A DNA stretch of 64,000 bases from Thermosipho sp. (in: thermotogales). GTDB lineage: Bacteria; Thermotogota; Thermotogae; Thermotogales; Fervidobacteriaceae. The stretch spans positions 43,901 to 107,900 of the forward strand of contig JACDOA010000004.1 in NCBI GenBank assembly GCA_017656335.1. The letters are read 5' to 3'. This document shows, one piece after another, positions 56,555 through 64,000 of the stretch. The position numbers and the translations under genes are program-made. Within the stretch, counting starts at the first letter, position 1. Each line of letters opens with the position of its first letter. Under the pieces are notes generated by a model, which was not told where the DNA came from, made no database searches, and saw only the letters and a program-made list of their open reading frames with translations.

Positions 56555-57586
56555 CTAATCAAAATTTAAAACGACTTTTCCACATTGTTTGTTAAGCATT
56601 AATTCAAATCCTTTTTCCCATTGTTCAAATGGTAAAACGTGAGTTACAACTTTAGATAGATCAACTTTCTTGCTTTTAAGAAGTTCATCAGCTATTTTCC
56701 ATGTTTCAAACATTTTTCTACCGGTGATTCCGTAGATGGTTATTCCTCTCATAATAACAAGAGAATCTAAATTTAAATCAATATTTCCACCAAAAATTCC
56801 CAAAAGCGACGCAATTCCGCCCATGGTGAGACATTTGAGACCATCTTCTAATGCTTTTTTATTTCCACTCATTTCAAGTAAAACATCAACTCCATCGGGT
56901 GAAATTGTATAAATAGACTTTACAAGATCTTGTTCAATTGGATTTATAACAATATCTGCACCATTATTTTTAGCCATTTCGATTCTTAATGGATCGACTT
57001 CACTTGAAATAACTAAGCTTGCGCCTGAAGCTTTAGCAACTTGGATTGCCATCAATCCAATTGGTCCAGCGCCAGTGATAAGCACTTTTTTACCAGTTAA
57101 GTCTGTAACTAAAGCAGTATGAATTGCATTTCCAAATGGTTCCATTACAGAAGCAAAATCTAAGGGGATTTCCGGAGAAAATTTCCATAAAACTGTTTCG
57201 GGGATAACAGCGTATTCAGTAAATACACCACTTCTATCAACGCCTAATATTTCGAGGTTTTTACATACATGCATTCTGCCAGTTTTGCATTGTACACAAT
57301 GTTCACAGGGGATATGGGTTTCAGCAGAAACAAAATCTCCTACTTTTACCTGTGTAACAGCATCTCCCACTTCCACTACTTCTCCTGCCATTTCATGTCC
57401 AACAATCAATGGTGGATTAATCCTAGATTGAGACCATTCGTCCCATTTGAAAATGTGAACATCGGTACCACAAATTGATGCGCGTCTGATTTTAACTAAA
57501 ACCTCTCTAGGCCCCAATTTTTTGGCTTTATTTACATCTTTTAAAACAAGACCAGGTCCCGGTTTATCTTTGATTATAGCTTTCAT
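56555..57586 (-). CDS. tdh: L-threonine 3-dehydrogenase
   Basis: A 343-residue zinc-dependent MDR alcohol dehydrogenase oxidising threonine to 2-amino-3-oxobutyrate with NAD. Catalytic zinc ligands are in [10 protein letters not shown] and GHEMAGEV, structural zinc Cys in [15 protein letters not shown], and the Rossmann motif is [11 protein letters not shown]. Pairing with kbl distinguishes it from other MDR enzymes. Confidence 0.93.
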   Translation of the reverse strand: MKAIIKDKPGPGLVLKDVNKAKKLGPREVLVKIRRASICGTDVHIFKWDEWSQSRINPPLIVGHEMAGEVVEVGDAVTQVKVGDFVSAETHIPCEHCVQCKTGRMHVCKNLEILGVDRSGVFTEYAVIPETVLWKFSPEIPLDFASVMEPFGNAIHTALVTDLTGKKVLITGAGPIGLMAIQVAKASGASLVISSEVDPLRIEMAKNNGADIVINPIEQDLVKSIYTISPDGVDVLLEMSGNKKALEDGLKCLTMGGIASLLGIFGGNIDLNLDSLVIMRGITIYGITGRKMFETWKIADELLKSKKVDLSKVVTHVLPFEQWEKGFELMLNKQCGKVVLNFD

Positions 57587-57620
57587 TTAAAGCCTCCTTC
57601 CGTTAGAGATAATCAATTTA

Positions 57621-57649
57621 ATTATAAAACTAAGTAGAATTTAAGTAAA
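57621..57649 (-). promoter_or_regulatory. Promoter of tdh-kbl
   Basis: On the minus strand TTTACT (57649-57644), 17 bases, TATAAT (57626-57621), upstream of a GGAGG site for tdh. Confidence 0.6.
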
Positions 57650-57719
57650 TCAACATAAACTATGTTTAGATAAAACTACAATGTTTTAAAGCTGATTAAA
57701 GAAAATAAGAACTTGCAAT

Positions 57720-59060
57720 TTAATTTTTCTTACTTTTTTTTAAAAAGATTTTTCCAATAACAAATAAAAGTGAGCCATATAAAAGCATTAAAGCCAAACC
57801 ATAAAGATTGAATATGTTTTTGCCCGTGGAAATAGCTAAAGCTGGTAGATTAAGAATAGCAATTAGAGGAATACCAATTGCCATCGATATCCCACTACCA
57901 AAAACTAGATTTTCTGCTGCTCCCGACTCTAAAGCAGGATCAACTTCTCTTAATAAAGCCATGCCTGTAGAAATAGTTCCTGTTAACATTCCAAAAAAAG
58001 CGACTCTGTTTTCAACTTCATTTTTAATAAATATTTTCTTTGTAAGCATCATTACAAAGAAATAAGTAAGTAATCCAGCTGAAAATGTTAAAATAAAGAT
58101 TCCCCAAAATTCTTGTTTGATTTTTGCTAAAACAACAGCGCTTATTGACGCTGTAACCATAAAATCAAAAACCATTCCTGCTATTCTTTGTAAGAGAAAA
58201 TTATTTAGATAATTTTCTTTTGCAATGTTTTTTTCTTTAAGTTTGTCGTATATATTTTTAAAAATCATAGCAACAATTGCTCCAATTACAAAATGAAAAC
58301 CCCATAAAACCGTAGAAAAAGTATGTCCTAAATTTCCAAGAGGTGATAATATATACTCAATAAATTGTAGAAGACCAAATGTAATAAGATAAACTATTCC
58401 AATTATAACCATTTGAATTGTCATTCCATCCATATCTGCAAACTCATAATCTTTTACTTCAAGAGCTTTCTTTTCAATAATTGTTCTTTGATGAGATTTT
58501 TTCCATTTAATTAGCAACCAATTTAAAACTATTAATCCGCCAATGGTAGCCCATCCAAAACCTGCAGCAGCAATTGCAAGGCCTATAGAACTCCCACTGT
58601 GAAGTCCAAGAATTTCCCATTGATGTCCTATAGAATAGGCTTGTCCAGGCCCTTGACCAAAACCTAAAGGAAGCATAAATCCAATAGCAGGTGAGAAATT
58701 TTTATCAAAAAGGTTTATAATAAATCCTATTGAAACCCCTAAAATACCTTGAAAAAGATATGTTCCAACAATAATTATACCAGCACCTAAATAACTTTTT
58801 TGATTGTTTTTTTCAACATTTCTAAGTGCTAAAGCGATAAATCCGATTGCCATTAGATGATAAATTATTTTTCCTAAAAAATCGACATCGATTTTCATCA
58901 AATTCAACAAATTAGGACCAAACAAAAATCCCAGAAAACCAGCTAGAATTGAATTGGGGATTATGATTTTTCTTAAGAAAGGTATGAATCTTTTCAATAA
59001 AATTGCTAGTGCAAATAAAACAGAAATCATAAAGAAAGTTTCAACTGTTGCTGTAAACAT
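57720..59060 (-). CDS. GltS/ESS-family sodium:glutamate-type symporter
   Basis: A 446-residue membrane carrier with about 12 helices. LGFGQGPGQAYSIGHQWE and GFGWATIGGLIVLNW are reminiscent of the ESS (glutamate:Na+ symporter) family, as are the two symmetrical halves. It may bring in glutamate or another amino acid; the amino acid catabolism genes on both sides fit. Start ATG is preceded by AAGGAGGT and overlaps the end of the acyltransferase gene by 20 bases. Confidence 0.78.
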   Translation of the reverse strand: MFTATVETFFMISVLFALAILLKRFIPFLRKIIIPNSILAGFLGFLFGPNLLNLMKIDVDFLGKIIYHLMAIGFIALALRNVEKNNQKSYLGAGIIIVGTYLFQGILGVSIGFIINLFDKNFSPAIGFMLPLGFGQGPGQAYSIGHQWEILGLHSGSSIGLAIAAAGFGWATIGGLIVLNWLLIKWKKSHQRTIIEKKALEVKDYEFADMDGMTIQMVIIGIVYLITFGLLQFIEYILSPLGNLGHTFSTVLWGFHFVIGAIVAMIFKNIYDKLKEKNIAKENYLNNFLLQRIAGMVFDFMVTASISAVVLAKIKQEFWGIFILTFSAGLLTYFFVMMLTKKIFIKNEVENRVAFFGMLTGTISTGMALLREVDPALESGAAENLVFGSGISMAIGIPLIAILNLPALAISTGKNIFNLYGLALMLLYGSLLFVIGKIFLKKSKKN

Positions 59061-60105
59061 GCAAATACCTCCTTAGTAAAAAAAATAATAGTAAGCTGTC
59101 ATTTTCTGTTTTAATACGTATAACATTATCAAGGTTGTAAATAAGTTCGGTAAATCTTTTTAGAAATGTGGTGACACCTTTTATTTTCTTAAACTCAAGG
59201 ATAAAATCATCAATATATATTCCTTTTTCTGAAATGAATAAATCCCCTTTTTTAACTAATTTTAATTTCGTAGTGCTCTTATCTCTAACTATTATTTTTG
59301 CTTTTGGGATTGATTTTATGTTATGAAAATTATTATTAAGAATTAAAATTTGTTCTTTTAAAACATTGTCTATTCTTTTACCATTTAAAAATCCGTATTC
59401 ATCTATTTCATATTTCTCCCCACATTTACTGCACACTGCTTGATCTCCATTACTTTGAACAGTTCTGAAGCTTTTACAATTAAGGCAAAACCACAAAATT
59501 CTCTCAACACCACTTGCTTTGTTTCTACCTTTGAACTTAATTTTTTCTTTCTCTTGCCAATTCCATTCGTTATGATTTATAAAATCAAGTGCTGTTGAAT
59601 TATTAAATTCTTTTACTTCAAGAATTATTTTCCCTCTCCGTCCGTAATTTGCCCATCTTGGATTTGTAAGATATCCTCCTTTAATTTTTACAGCCACTAT
59701 TGGTACTTTAACCATATCAAGGAGTTTGTCTGTTCCTTTTGGAATTTCTTGAAAAGAGCCATCCCACGTAACTGAACCTTCAAGAAAAATTCCCACAATG
59801 TTTCCCTCTTTTAAATTTTTTAATATTCCTCTTATTGTAGATACATCTGGCATTCCTTTTTGTTTGGGAATAAATTTCATTGATTTAAAAATTGATCCTA
59901 TTACAGGCCTATTAAAATTTCCTTTGGCTACAACCCAACTAATAGGATTTTTTAAATATGTGCTTATAAAGAATGGATCAAAAGTGTGGGTGTGATTTGC
60001 TATTAGTAAAAAAGGAGGAGATGGAAAATTTCCTTCAAGTTCAATGTTGTAATATTTTTTAAAAAAAGGTGCTAAAACAGGTCTTAAATACCAGAGAATA
60101 TGCAT
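59041..60105 (-). CDS. PlsC-type acyltransferase with C-terminal zinc-ribbon region
   Basis: A 354-residue 1-acylglycerol-3-phosphate acyltransferase-like protein. The catalytic motif NHTHTFDPF (NHX4D) is near residue 34, and FLEGSVTWDG is the substrate-binding EGT-like block. After residue 200 comes a CxxC...CxxC motif (CLNCKSF and CSKCGEKYEI), then a C-terminal region without a clear relative. The track start at 60171 is replaced by ATG at 60105, which follows GGAGGGG. It is likely to make or modify phospholipid. Confidence 0.8.
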   Translation of the reverse strand: MHILWYLRPVLAPFFKKYYNIELEGNFPSPPFLLIANHTHTFDPFFISTYLKNPISWVVAKGNFNRPVIGSIFKSMKFIPKQKGMPDVSTIRGILKNLKEGNIVGIFLEGSVTWDGSFQEIPKGTDKLLDMVKVPIVAVKIKGGYLTNPRWANYGRRGKIILEVKEFNNSTALDFINHNEWNWQEKEKIKFKGRNKASGVERILWFCLNCKSFRTVQSNGDQAVCSKCGEKYEIDEYGFLNGKRIDNVLKEQILILNNNFHNIKSIPKAKIIVRDKSTTKLKLVKKGDLFISEKGIYIDDFILEFKKIKGVTTFLKRFTELIYNLDNVIRIKTENDSLLLFFLLRRYLHVYSNS

Positions 60106-60136
60106 ATAACCCCTCCGAGAAATAGATTCCTTAGAA

Positions 60137-60162
60137 ATTATAACATATTTAAGTGTTATAAT
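60137..60162. promoter_or_regulatory. Symmetrical divergent promoters
   Basis: ATTATAACA (60137-60145) and TGTTATAAT (60154-60162) are exact inverted copies around eight bases. Each is an extended -10 element (TGTTATAAT), one directed left to the acyltransferase-GltS pair, one right to the DUF4438 gene. The inverted repeat could also bind a regulator. Confidence 0.6.
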
Positions 60163-60197
60163 ATTAAACAAGATAAGAATTTATAGGAGGTGATTGT

Positions 60198-61040
60198 ATG
60201 ATTACTAACAAAGAAAAAGTTGTAAAGTTATCAATTTTAGTAGAAATTGCCCATCCGCTTGCAAGAGTTCCAGCTTTAGATAGAGATGGGAATGCTTTTT
60301 ATTTTCCAGGTGTAGGAGGGATTACTTACAATTTTGGATTAGGTGATAATGCTTTTAAAATGCATGGTGATCACATTGAACCAGATATTTCAGCAAAAAA
60401 TAGTAATGAAAAATTCAACGATTCTTGTATGACTTTGGCTTGTATTGGGAATGAAGCTTTAGTAATTTCTGGAGATGCAAAAGGTTTAAAAGGATTTGTT
60501 ATTGGCAAACATGGTGGAATTAACCACATTCTAATACATTTTCCTGAAAAGGAAAAATTGAATATCGGAGATAAAATTTTAATAAAAGCTTGGGGACAGG
60601 GTCTAGAGTTGTTAGATTATCCAAATATAAAGGTTTACAATATTGATCCTGAATTGTTTGAAAAAATACCAATAGAAGAAAAAAATGGGAATCTGATTGT
60701 TCCAGTTTCTGCAGTAATTCCTGCACATTTAACCGGTTCTGGAATTGGTGCATCAAATCCAACAGGTACTGATTATGATATTAATACTCATGATTTTGAG
60801 GAAATTAAAAAATTTGGAATAGATAAAATAAGGATAGGAGATATTGTAGCTATTCAAGACCATTATAGTGGATTTGGGGTAGGAGGATTTAGAAAAGGAG
60901 CTATTTCAATTGGAGTAGTTGTACATTCAAATTGTGTAAAAACTGGTCATGGACCTGGTATTGTTGTAATAATGACTGCTCCAGAAGAAATAATAAAACC
61001 AAAAAAAGTTAAAAAAATAAATATTAAGGAATTAATTTAA
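60198..61040 (+). CDS. DUF4438 family protein
   Basis: A 280-residue protein of a family I recognise only by name: LVEIAHPLARVPALDRDGNAFYFPGVGGITYNFGLGD, GKHGGINHILIHFP, VSAVIPAHLTGSGIGASNPTGTDYDI and GIVVIMTAP. Beta-rich, no signal peptide, no known catalytic motif. It lies between an amino acid carrier gene and the lysine fermentation operon and is a single-gene unit with AGGAGGTG and a terminator. Function unknown. Confidence 0.78.
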   Translation: MITNKEKVVKLSILVEIAHPLARVPALDRDGNAFYFPGVGGITYNFGLGDNAFKMHGDHIEPDISAKNSNEKFNDSCMTLACIGNEALVISGDAKGLKGFVIGKHGGINHILIHFPEKEKLNIGDKILIKAWGQGLELLDYPNIKVYNIDPELFEKIPIEEKNGNLIVPVSAVIPAHLTGSGIGASNPTGTDYDINTHDFEEIKKFGIDKIRIGDIVAIQDHYSGFGVGGFRKGAISIGVVVHSNCVKTGHGPGIVVIMTAPEEIIKPKKVKKINIKELI

Positions 61041-61076
61041 ATAAAATAATTTAAAATGATAATTTTTACTTTCATT

Positions 61077-61113
61077 AAATAACCCCTTCTTAATTTGAAA
61101 GAAGGGGTTATTT
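61077..61113 (+). terminator. Terminator after the DUF4438 gene
   Basis: A 15-bp stem AAATAACCCCTTCTT / AAGAAGGGGTTATTT with a seven-base loop and a T-rich end. Confidence 0.92.
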
Positions 61114-61409
61114 TCATTTATACCATATTAATAAAAAACTTGAATTCAGTTGATACAGAAAAATCTTTTACAATGATTCATTTGATTATAAAAATTAAAA
61201 AATGAAATTATTATCAATTATAAATATTTTGTCGTATTTATTAGTGATATCAAACTTGGTTAAAAGGTTAATTAAAAAAATAATTATTTAAATTAAATGG
61301 TATTTAATACGCATAAATAAGTTAAAATGAAGGTTTTTAAGATTTTTTTTAGAATGTAAAAATTGATAAAATTTTTATGAAGATAATTTAATAATAAGGG
61401 GGGAGAAAA
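61114..61409 (+). promoter_or_regulatory. AT-rich leader of the lysine fermentation operon
   Basis: Nearly 300 bases without a gene. It contains the palindrome ATTAAAT-GGT-ATTTAAT at 61292-61308, TAAAAT at 61367-61372 and a strong AAGGGGGGAG site before the TTG start of the first gene. I cannot fix one promoter. The palindrome may be a control site, but AT-rich palindromes occur by chance. Confidence 0.4.
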
Positions 61410-62066
61410 TTGAAAATAGTTAAAGCCGAAGAGGCTATTTCTTCTGTTAACGATGGAGATAGCCTAATGATAGGAGGATTTTTAGGAGTAGGAACACCAG
61501 AAACCTTGATTGATGAATTGATAAAACAGAATAAAAAAAATTTAACAATTATTTGTAATGATACGTCATTTGAAAATAAAGGAATAGGGAAATTAATATA
61601 TAACAAACTGGCTAGAAAAGTAATAACTTCTCATATAGGTACAAATAAAGAAACTCAAAGACAATATATTGAAAAAGAATTAGAAGTCGAATTAGTACCT
61701 CAAGGAACGTTAATTGAAAGAATAAGAGCAGGAGGAGTAGGCTTAGGTGGAGTTTTAACTCCTACAGGTGTAGGTACAATTGTAGAAGAAGGTAAACAAG
61801 TAATAGAAATAGATGGTAAAAAATACTTATTAGAAAAAGCTATAAGAGCAAAAGTAGCATTGATTAAAGCAAAAAGAGCTGATCATGTGGGTAATTTACA
61901 ATTTGCACTTACTGCAATTAATTTCAATCCTATGATGGGTTTAGCAGCAGATCTAGTTATTGCAGAAGTTGAAGAATTAGTGCCAACAGGTGTCATTTCA
62001 CCAGAACATGTACAATTTCCAGGTGCACTTGTGGATTATGTAGTGATAGGGGGGAGAAGCAAATGA
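61410..62066 (+). CDS. atoD: CoA-transferase subunit A (AtoD-like)
   Basis: A 218-residue family I CoA-transferase alpha subunit: DGDSLMIGGFLGVGTPETLIDEL near residue 16 and GTLIERIRAGGVGLGGVLTPTGVGTIVEEGK near 100. In lysine fermentation the enzyme moves CoA between acetoacetate and butyryl-CoA. The start is TTG after AAGGGGGGAG. Overlaps subunit B by four bases. Confidence 0.92.
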   Translation: MKIVKAEEAISSVNDGDSLMIGGFLGVGTPETLIDELIKQNKKNLTIICNDTSFENKGIGKLIYNKLARKVITSHIGTNKETQRQYIEKELEVELVPQGTLIERIRAGGVGLGGVLTPTGVGTIVEEGKQVIEIDGKKYLLEKAIRAKVALIKAKRADHVGNLQFALTAINFNPMMGLAADLVIAEVEELVPTGVISPEHVQFPGALVDYVVIGGRSK

Positions 62067-62713
62067 ATTCAAAAGAAAGAATAGCAAAAAGAGTAGCAAA
62101 AGAATTTAAACCTGGAAATATTGTAAATTTAGGAATAGGATTACCAACATTAGTTGCAAATTATGTTCCAAAAGATATGAATATATTTTTTCATGGTGAG
62201 AATGGCGTGTTAGGAATTGCTTCTGAAGTTTCTGAAGAAAAAGCAAATCCAGATTTGATTAATGCTGGTGGAAAGTTTATAGACATAATACCTGGTGCAA
62301 TGTTCTTTGATACTTCGTTTTCATTTGGTTTAATAAGGGGAGGACATTTGGATTATACAGTATTAGGTGCTTTGCAAGTTGATGAAGAAGGACACTTAGC
62401 TAATTGGATGATTCCTGGGAAATTGATTCCAGGAATGGGTGGAGCAATGGATTTAGTAACAGGTGCAAAAAAAGTAATTGTTGCTATGACTCATACAACA
62501 AAAGGAAAACCAAAAATAGTAAAGAAATGTAATTTGCCTTTAACTTCTACAAGGAGGGTCGACTTAATAGTAACAGAATACGCAGTCATTGAACCTACAG
62601 ACAAAGGATTAATCTTAAAAGAAATTGCTCCTGATATTACCGTAGAAGAATTAAAGAAAATCACAGATGCAAAATTAATAATTCCAGATGATTTAAAAAT
62701 AATGGAAGTTTAG
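62063..62713 (+). CDS. atoA: CoA-transferase subunit B (AtoA-like)
   Basis: A 216-residue beta subunit. It has the family start IVNLGIGLPTLVANYVP, the catalytic Glu in FHGENGVLGI near residue 48, and GAMDLVTGAKKVIVAMTHTTKGKPKIV. It forms the active enzyme with subunit A; the overlap by ATGA suggests equal synthesis. Followed by kal after 12 bases. Confidence 0.92.
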   Translation: MNSKERIAKRVAKEFKPGNIVNLGIGLPTLVANYVPKDMNIFFHGENGVLGIASEVSEEKANPDLINAGGKFIDIIPGAMFFDTSFSFGLIRGGHLDYTVLGALQVDEEGHLANWMIPGKLIPGMGGAMDLVTGAKKVIVAMTHTTKGKPKIVKKCNLPLTSTRRVDLIVTEYAVIEPTDKGLILKEIAPDITVEELKKITDAKLIIPDDLKIMEV

Positions 62714-62725
62714 GGGGGGAATATC

Positions 62726-63121
62726 ATGGGAGAAAAGGTTATGATAAGAGTAAGAATGAGTTTACATGATGCTCATTATGGTGGAAATCTTGTGGATGGA
62801 GCAAAGATTCTCCAATTATTTGGCGATGTTGCAACAGAGTTATTAATAAGACATGATGGAGATGAAGGACTATTTAAAGCCTACGATAATATAGAATTTT
62901 TAGCTCCGGTATATGCTGGAGATTACATAGAAGCAGTAGGAGAAATAGTAAAGGTTGGTAATACTTCTAGAAAAATGATCTTTGAAGCAAGAAAGGTAAT
63001 TGCTACAAGACCAGATATTTCTGATTCAGCAGCAGATTATTTAGATGAACCGATTGTTGTGTGTAGAGCAAGTGGAACGTGTGTAGTTCCAAAAGATAAA
63101 CAAAGGAAGGGAAATGAATGA
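62726..63121 (+). CDS. kal: 3-aminobutyryl-CoA ammonia lyase
   Basis: A 131-residue hot-dog fold enzyme eliminating ammonia from 3-aminobutyryl-CoA to give crotonyl-CoA. Recognised by [30 protein letters not shown] and by its place between the CoA-transferase and kce genes, the order of clostridial lysine degradation operons. Stop overlaps the kce start. Confidence 0.9.
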   Translation: MGEKVMIRVRMSLHDAHYGGNLVDGAKILQLFGDVATELLIRHDGDEGLFKAYDNIEFLAPVYAGDYIEAVGEIVKVGNTSRKMIFEARKVIATRPDISDSAADYLDEPIVVCRASGTCVVPKDKQRKGNE

Positions 63122-63936
63122 TGGAAAAGTTAATTATTACAGTAGCCTTAACCGGTGCAGAAGTAACGCGTGAGCAACAACCAAATTTACCTATAACTCC
63201 TGATGAAATAGCAGAAGCTGCATATGAATGTTATCTTGCAGGAGCTTCTATTGCTCATGTGCATGCAAGGGATGAAAATGGAAAACCAACTCAATCATAT
63301 GAAATATACAAAGAAATAAAAGAAAAAATAGAAGCTAAATGTAATATTATATTTCAACCATCTACTGGTGGAGCGGTATATCACACGTTTGAACAAAGAA
63401 AACAACCATTGAAATTAAATCCAGAAATGGCCACATTATCTGCTGGAACAACAAATTTTGGAAAAGATATATTTGTAAATACAGAAGAGTATATGGAAAA
63501 ATTTGCAAAAGAAATGAAAGAAAGAGGTATAAAACCAGAAATAGAAGTATTTGAAAGAGGTCATATTGCAAATGCACTTAGATTAGTTAAAAAAGGTTTA
63601 TTAGATACACCAATCCACTTTGATTTTGTAATGGGAGTTCCTGGAGCAATTCCAGGTGAAATAGAGGATTTGGTATATTTAGTAAATCACATACCTCAAG
63701 GTAGCACATGGACAGTTGCAGGTATTGGCAAATATGAGTTACCACTAGCCATCCATGCTATCTTAATGGGTGGTCATGTAAGAGTAGGATTTGAAGACAA
63801 TATATATTATAGAAAAGGTGAATTAGCTAAATCAAACGCTCAATTAGTGGAAAGAATAGTAAGATTAGCTAAAGAATTGGGACGTGAAATAGCTACCCCA
63901 GATGAAGCAAGAGAAATATTAAATATAAAAAAATAA
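63118..63936 (+). CDS. kce: 3-keto-5-aminohexanoate cleavage enzyme
   Basis: A 272-residue zinc enzyme that condenses 3-keto-5-aminohexanoate with acetyl-CoA to give acetoacetate and 3-aminobutyryl-CoA. The zinc-binding [13 protein letters not shown] is near residue 46; [26 protein letters not shown] begins the protein; [10 protein letters not shown] and [14 protein letters not shown] follow. ATGATG start overlapping kal. Confidence 0.93.
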   Translation: MMEKLIITVALTGAEVTREQQPNLPITPDEIAEAAYECYLAGASIAHVHARDENGKPTQSYEIYKEIKEKIEAKCNIIFQPSTGGAVYHTFEQRKQPLKLNPEMATLSAGTTNFGKDIFVNTEEYMEKFAKEMKERGIKPEIEVFERGHIANALRLVKKGLLDTPIHFDFVMGVPGAIPGEIEDLVYLVNHIPQGSTWTVAGIGKYELPLAIHAILMGGHVRVGFEDNIYYRKGELAKSNAQLVERIVRLAKELGREIATPDEAREILNIKK

Positions 63937-63956
63937 TACAACAATGGAGGGAGAAA

Positions 63957-64000
63957 ATGAAAAAAGGATGTCCGTTTGGAACACATAGAGTAATAGAACC
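63957..64000 (+). CDS. kdd: 3,5-diaminohexanoate dehydrogenase, partial (right edge)
   Basis: An ATG after GGAGGGAG begins MKKGCPFGTHRVIE, the characteristic start of Kdd as I recall it. This enzyme oxidises 3,5-diaminohexanoate with NAD in lysine fermentation and belongs directly after kce. Only 14 complete codons are in the window; the gene continues beyond the right edge. Too short for the ORF track. Confidence 0.8.
   Translation, partial: MKKGCPFGTHRVIE

Noticed and set aside
61114-61409. Riboswitch or small RNA in the long leader before the lysine genes
   Set aside because: Apart from one AT-rich palindrome I see no conserved structured elements; the stretch is almost entirely A and T.

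Overview
The window looks like the chromosome of a very AT-rich, anaerobic, fermentative member of the Thermotogales. Gene content and protein style point to Thermosipho or a close relative; this is inferred from family-level recognition, not from a database search. Supporting signs are the lac/gal gene order, an Mrp-linked Mbx-type membrane complex, PerR/peroxiredoxin/flavodiiron/superoxide reductase oxygen defence, and dense operons with GGAGGTG ribosome binding sites. I see no tRNA, rRNA, CRISPR array, insertion sequence or integrase; essentially everything is chromosomal core or metabolic accessory DNA.

Layout. (1) 1-6.8 kb, minus strand: one tight run metG-gyrA-archease-lexA-rpiB-HDAC-like hydrolase, continuing off the left edge (a ribosome binding site for the next gene lies at 5-13). 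(2) 7.0-17.2 kb, plus: galactoside operon with an operator-like palindrome at its promoter, sugar ABC transporter, LacI regulator, LacZ, a GH36 alpha-galactosidase relative that has lost its catalytic core, GalT and GalK. (3) 17.3-22.7 kb, plus: Opp/Dpp-type ABC transporter, possibly for oligosaccharides given its position. (4) 22.8-26.4 kb, plus: oxygen/peroxide defence (PerR, peroxiredoxin, flavodiiron protein, ferritin, a 59-residue winged-helix protein missing from the ORF track, superoxide reductase). (5) 26.5-31.0 kb: two Gly/Arg-rich small proteins, radical SAM protein, PadR regulator, thymidine kinase and a secreted 5'-nucleotidase with a LysM domain. (6) 31.0-32.3 kb, minus: Rex (with a clear Rex operator) and a LUD-domain protein.

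(7) 32.5-43.5 kb, plus: a 14-gene Mbx-type respiratory operon: Mrp antiporter-like membrane subunits, two large antiporter-like subunits, NuoH/B/C/D-like subunits, then a NuoI-like ferredoxin fused to a GltD/NfnB-like FAD-NAD(P)H oxidoreductase, and a rubrerythrin-like protein. (8) 43.6-48.1 kb, minus: a PadR-controlled cluster of two ferredoxin-containing MinD/Mrp ATPases, two NifX-family proteins and a ferredoxin with an RG-rich tail, resembling the ORP (orange protein) gene cluster of sulfate reducers; upstream lie a metallo-beta-lactamase-fold enzyme and PlsY. (9) 48.2-55.3 kb: GH20 hexosaminidase, ferritin-like protein, MFS transporter with a 33-bp inverted repeat at its promoter, MobA-like transferase and O6-alkylguanine transferase, two alpha/beta hydrolases, glycerophosphodiesterase. 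(10) 55.3-64 kb: amino acid catabolism: threonine dehydrogenase and KBL, a GltS-like carrier, an acyltransferase, a DUF4438 protein, and the start of a lysine fermentation operon (CoA-transferase A/B, kal, kce, kdd cut by the right edge).

The pieces fit an organism that takes up galactosides and amino acids, ferments them, disposes of electrons through ferredoxin/NAD(P)H-linked Mbx and Rex-controlled functions, and tolerates occasional oxygen. The best candidates for under-described biology are the Mbx complex with its fused NAD(P)H module and CxPE-altered active site, the two PadR/RG-rich/ORP-like loci, and the catalytically gutted alpha-galactosidase kept in frame within the lac/gal operon.
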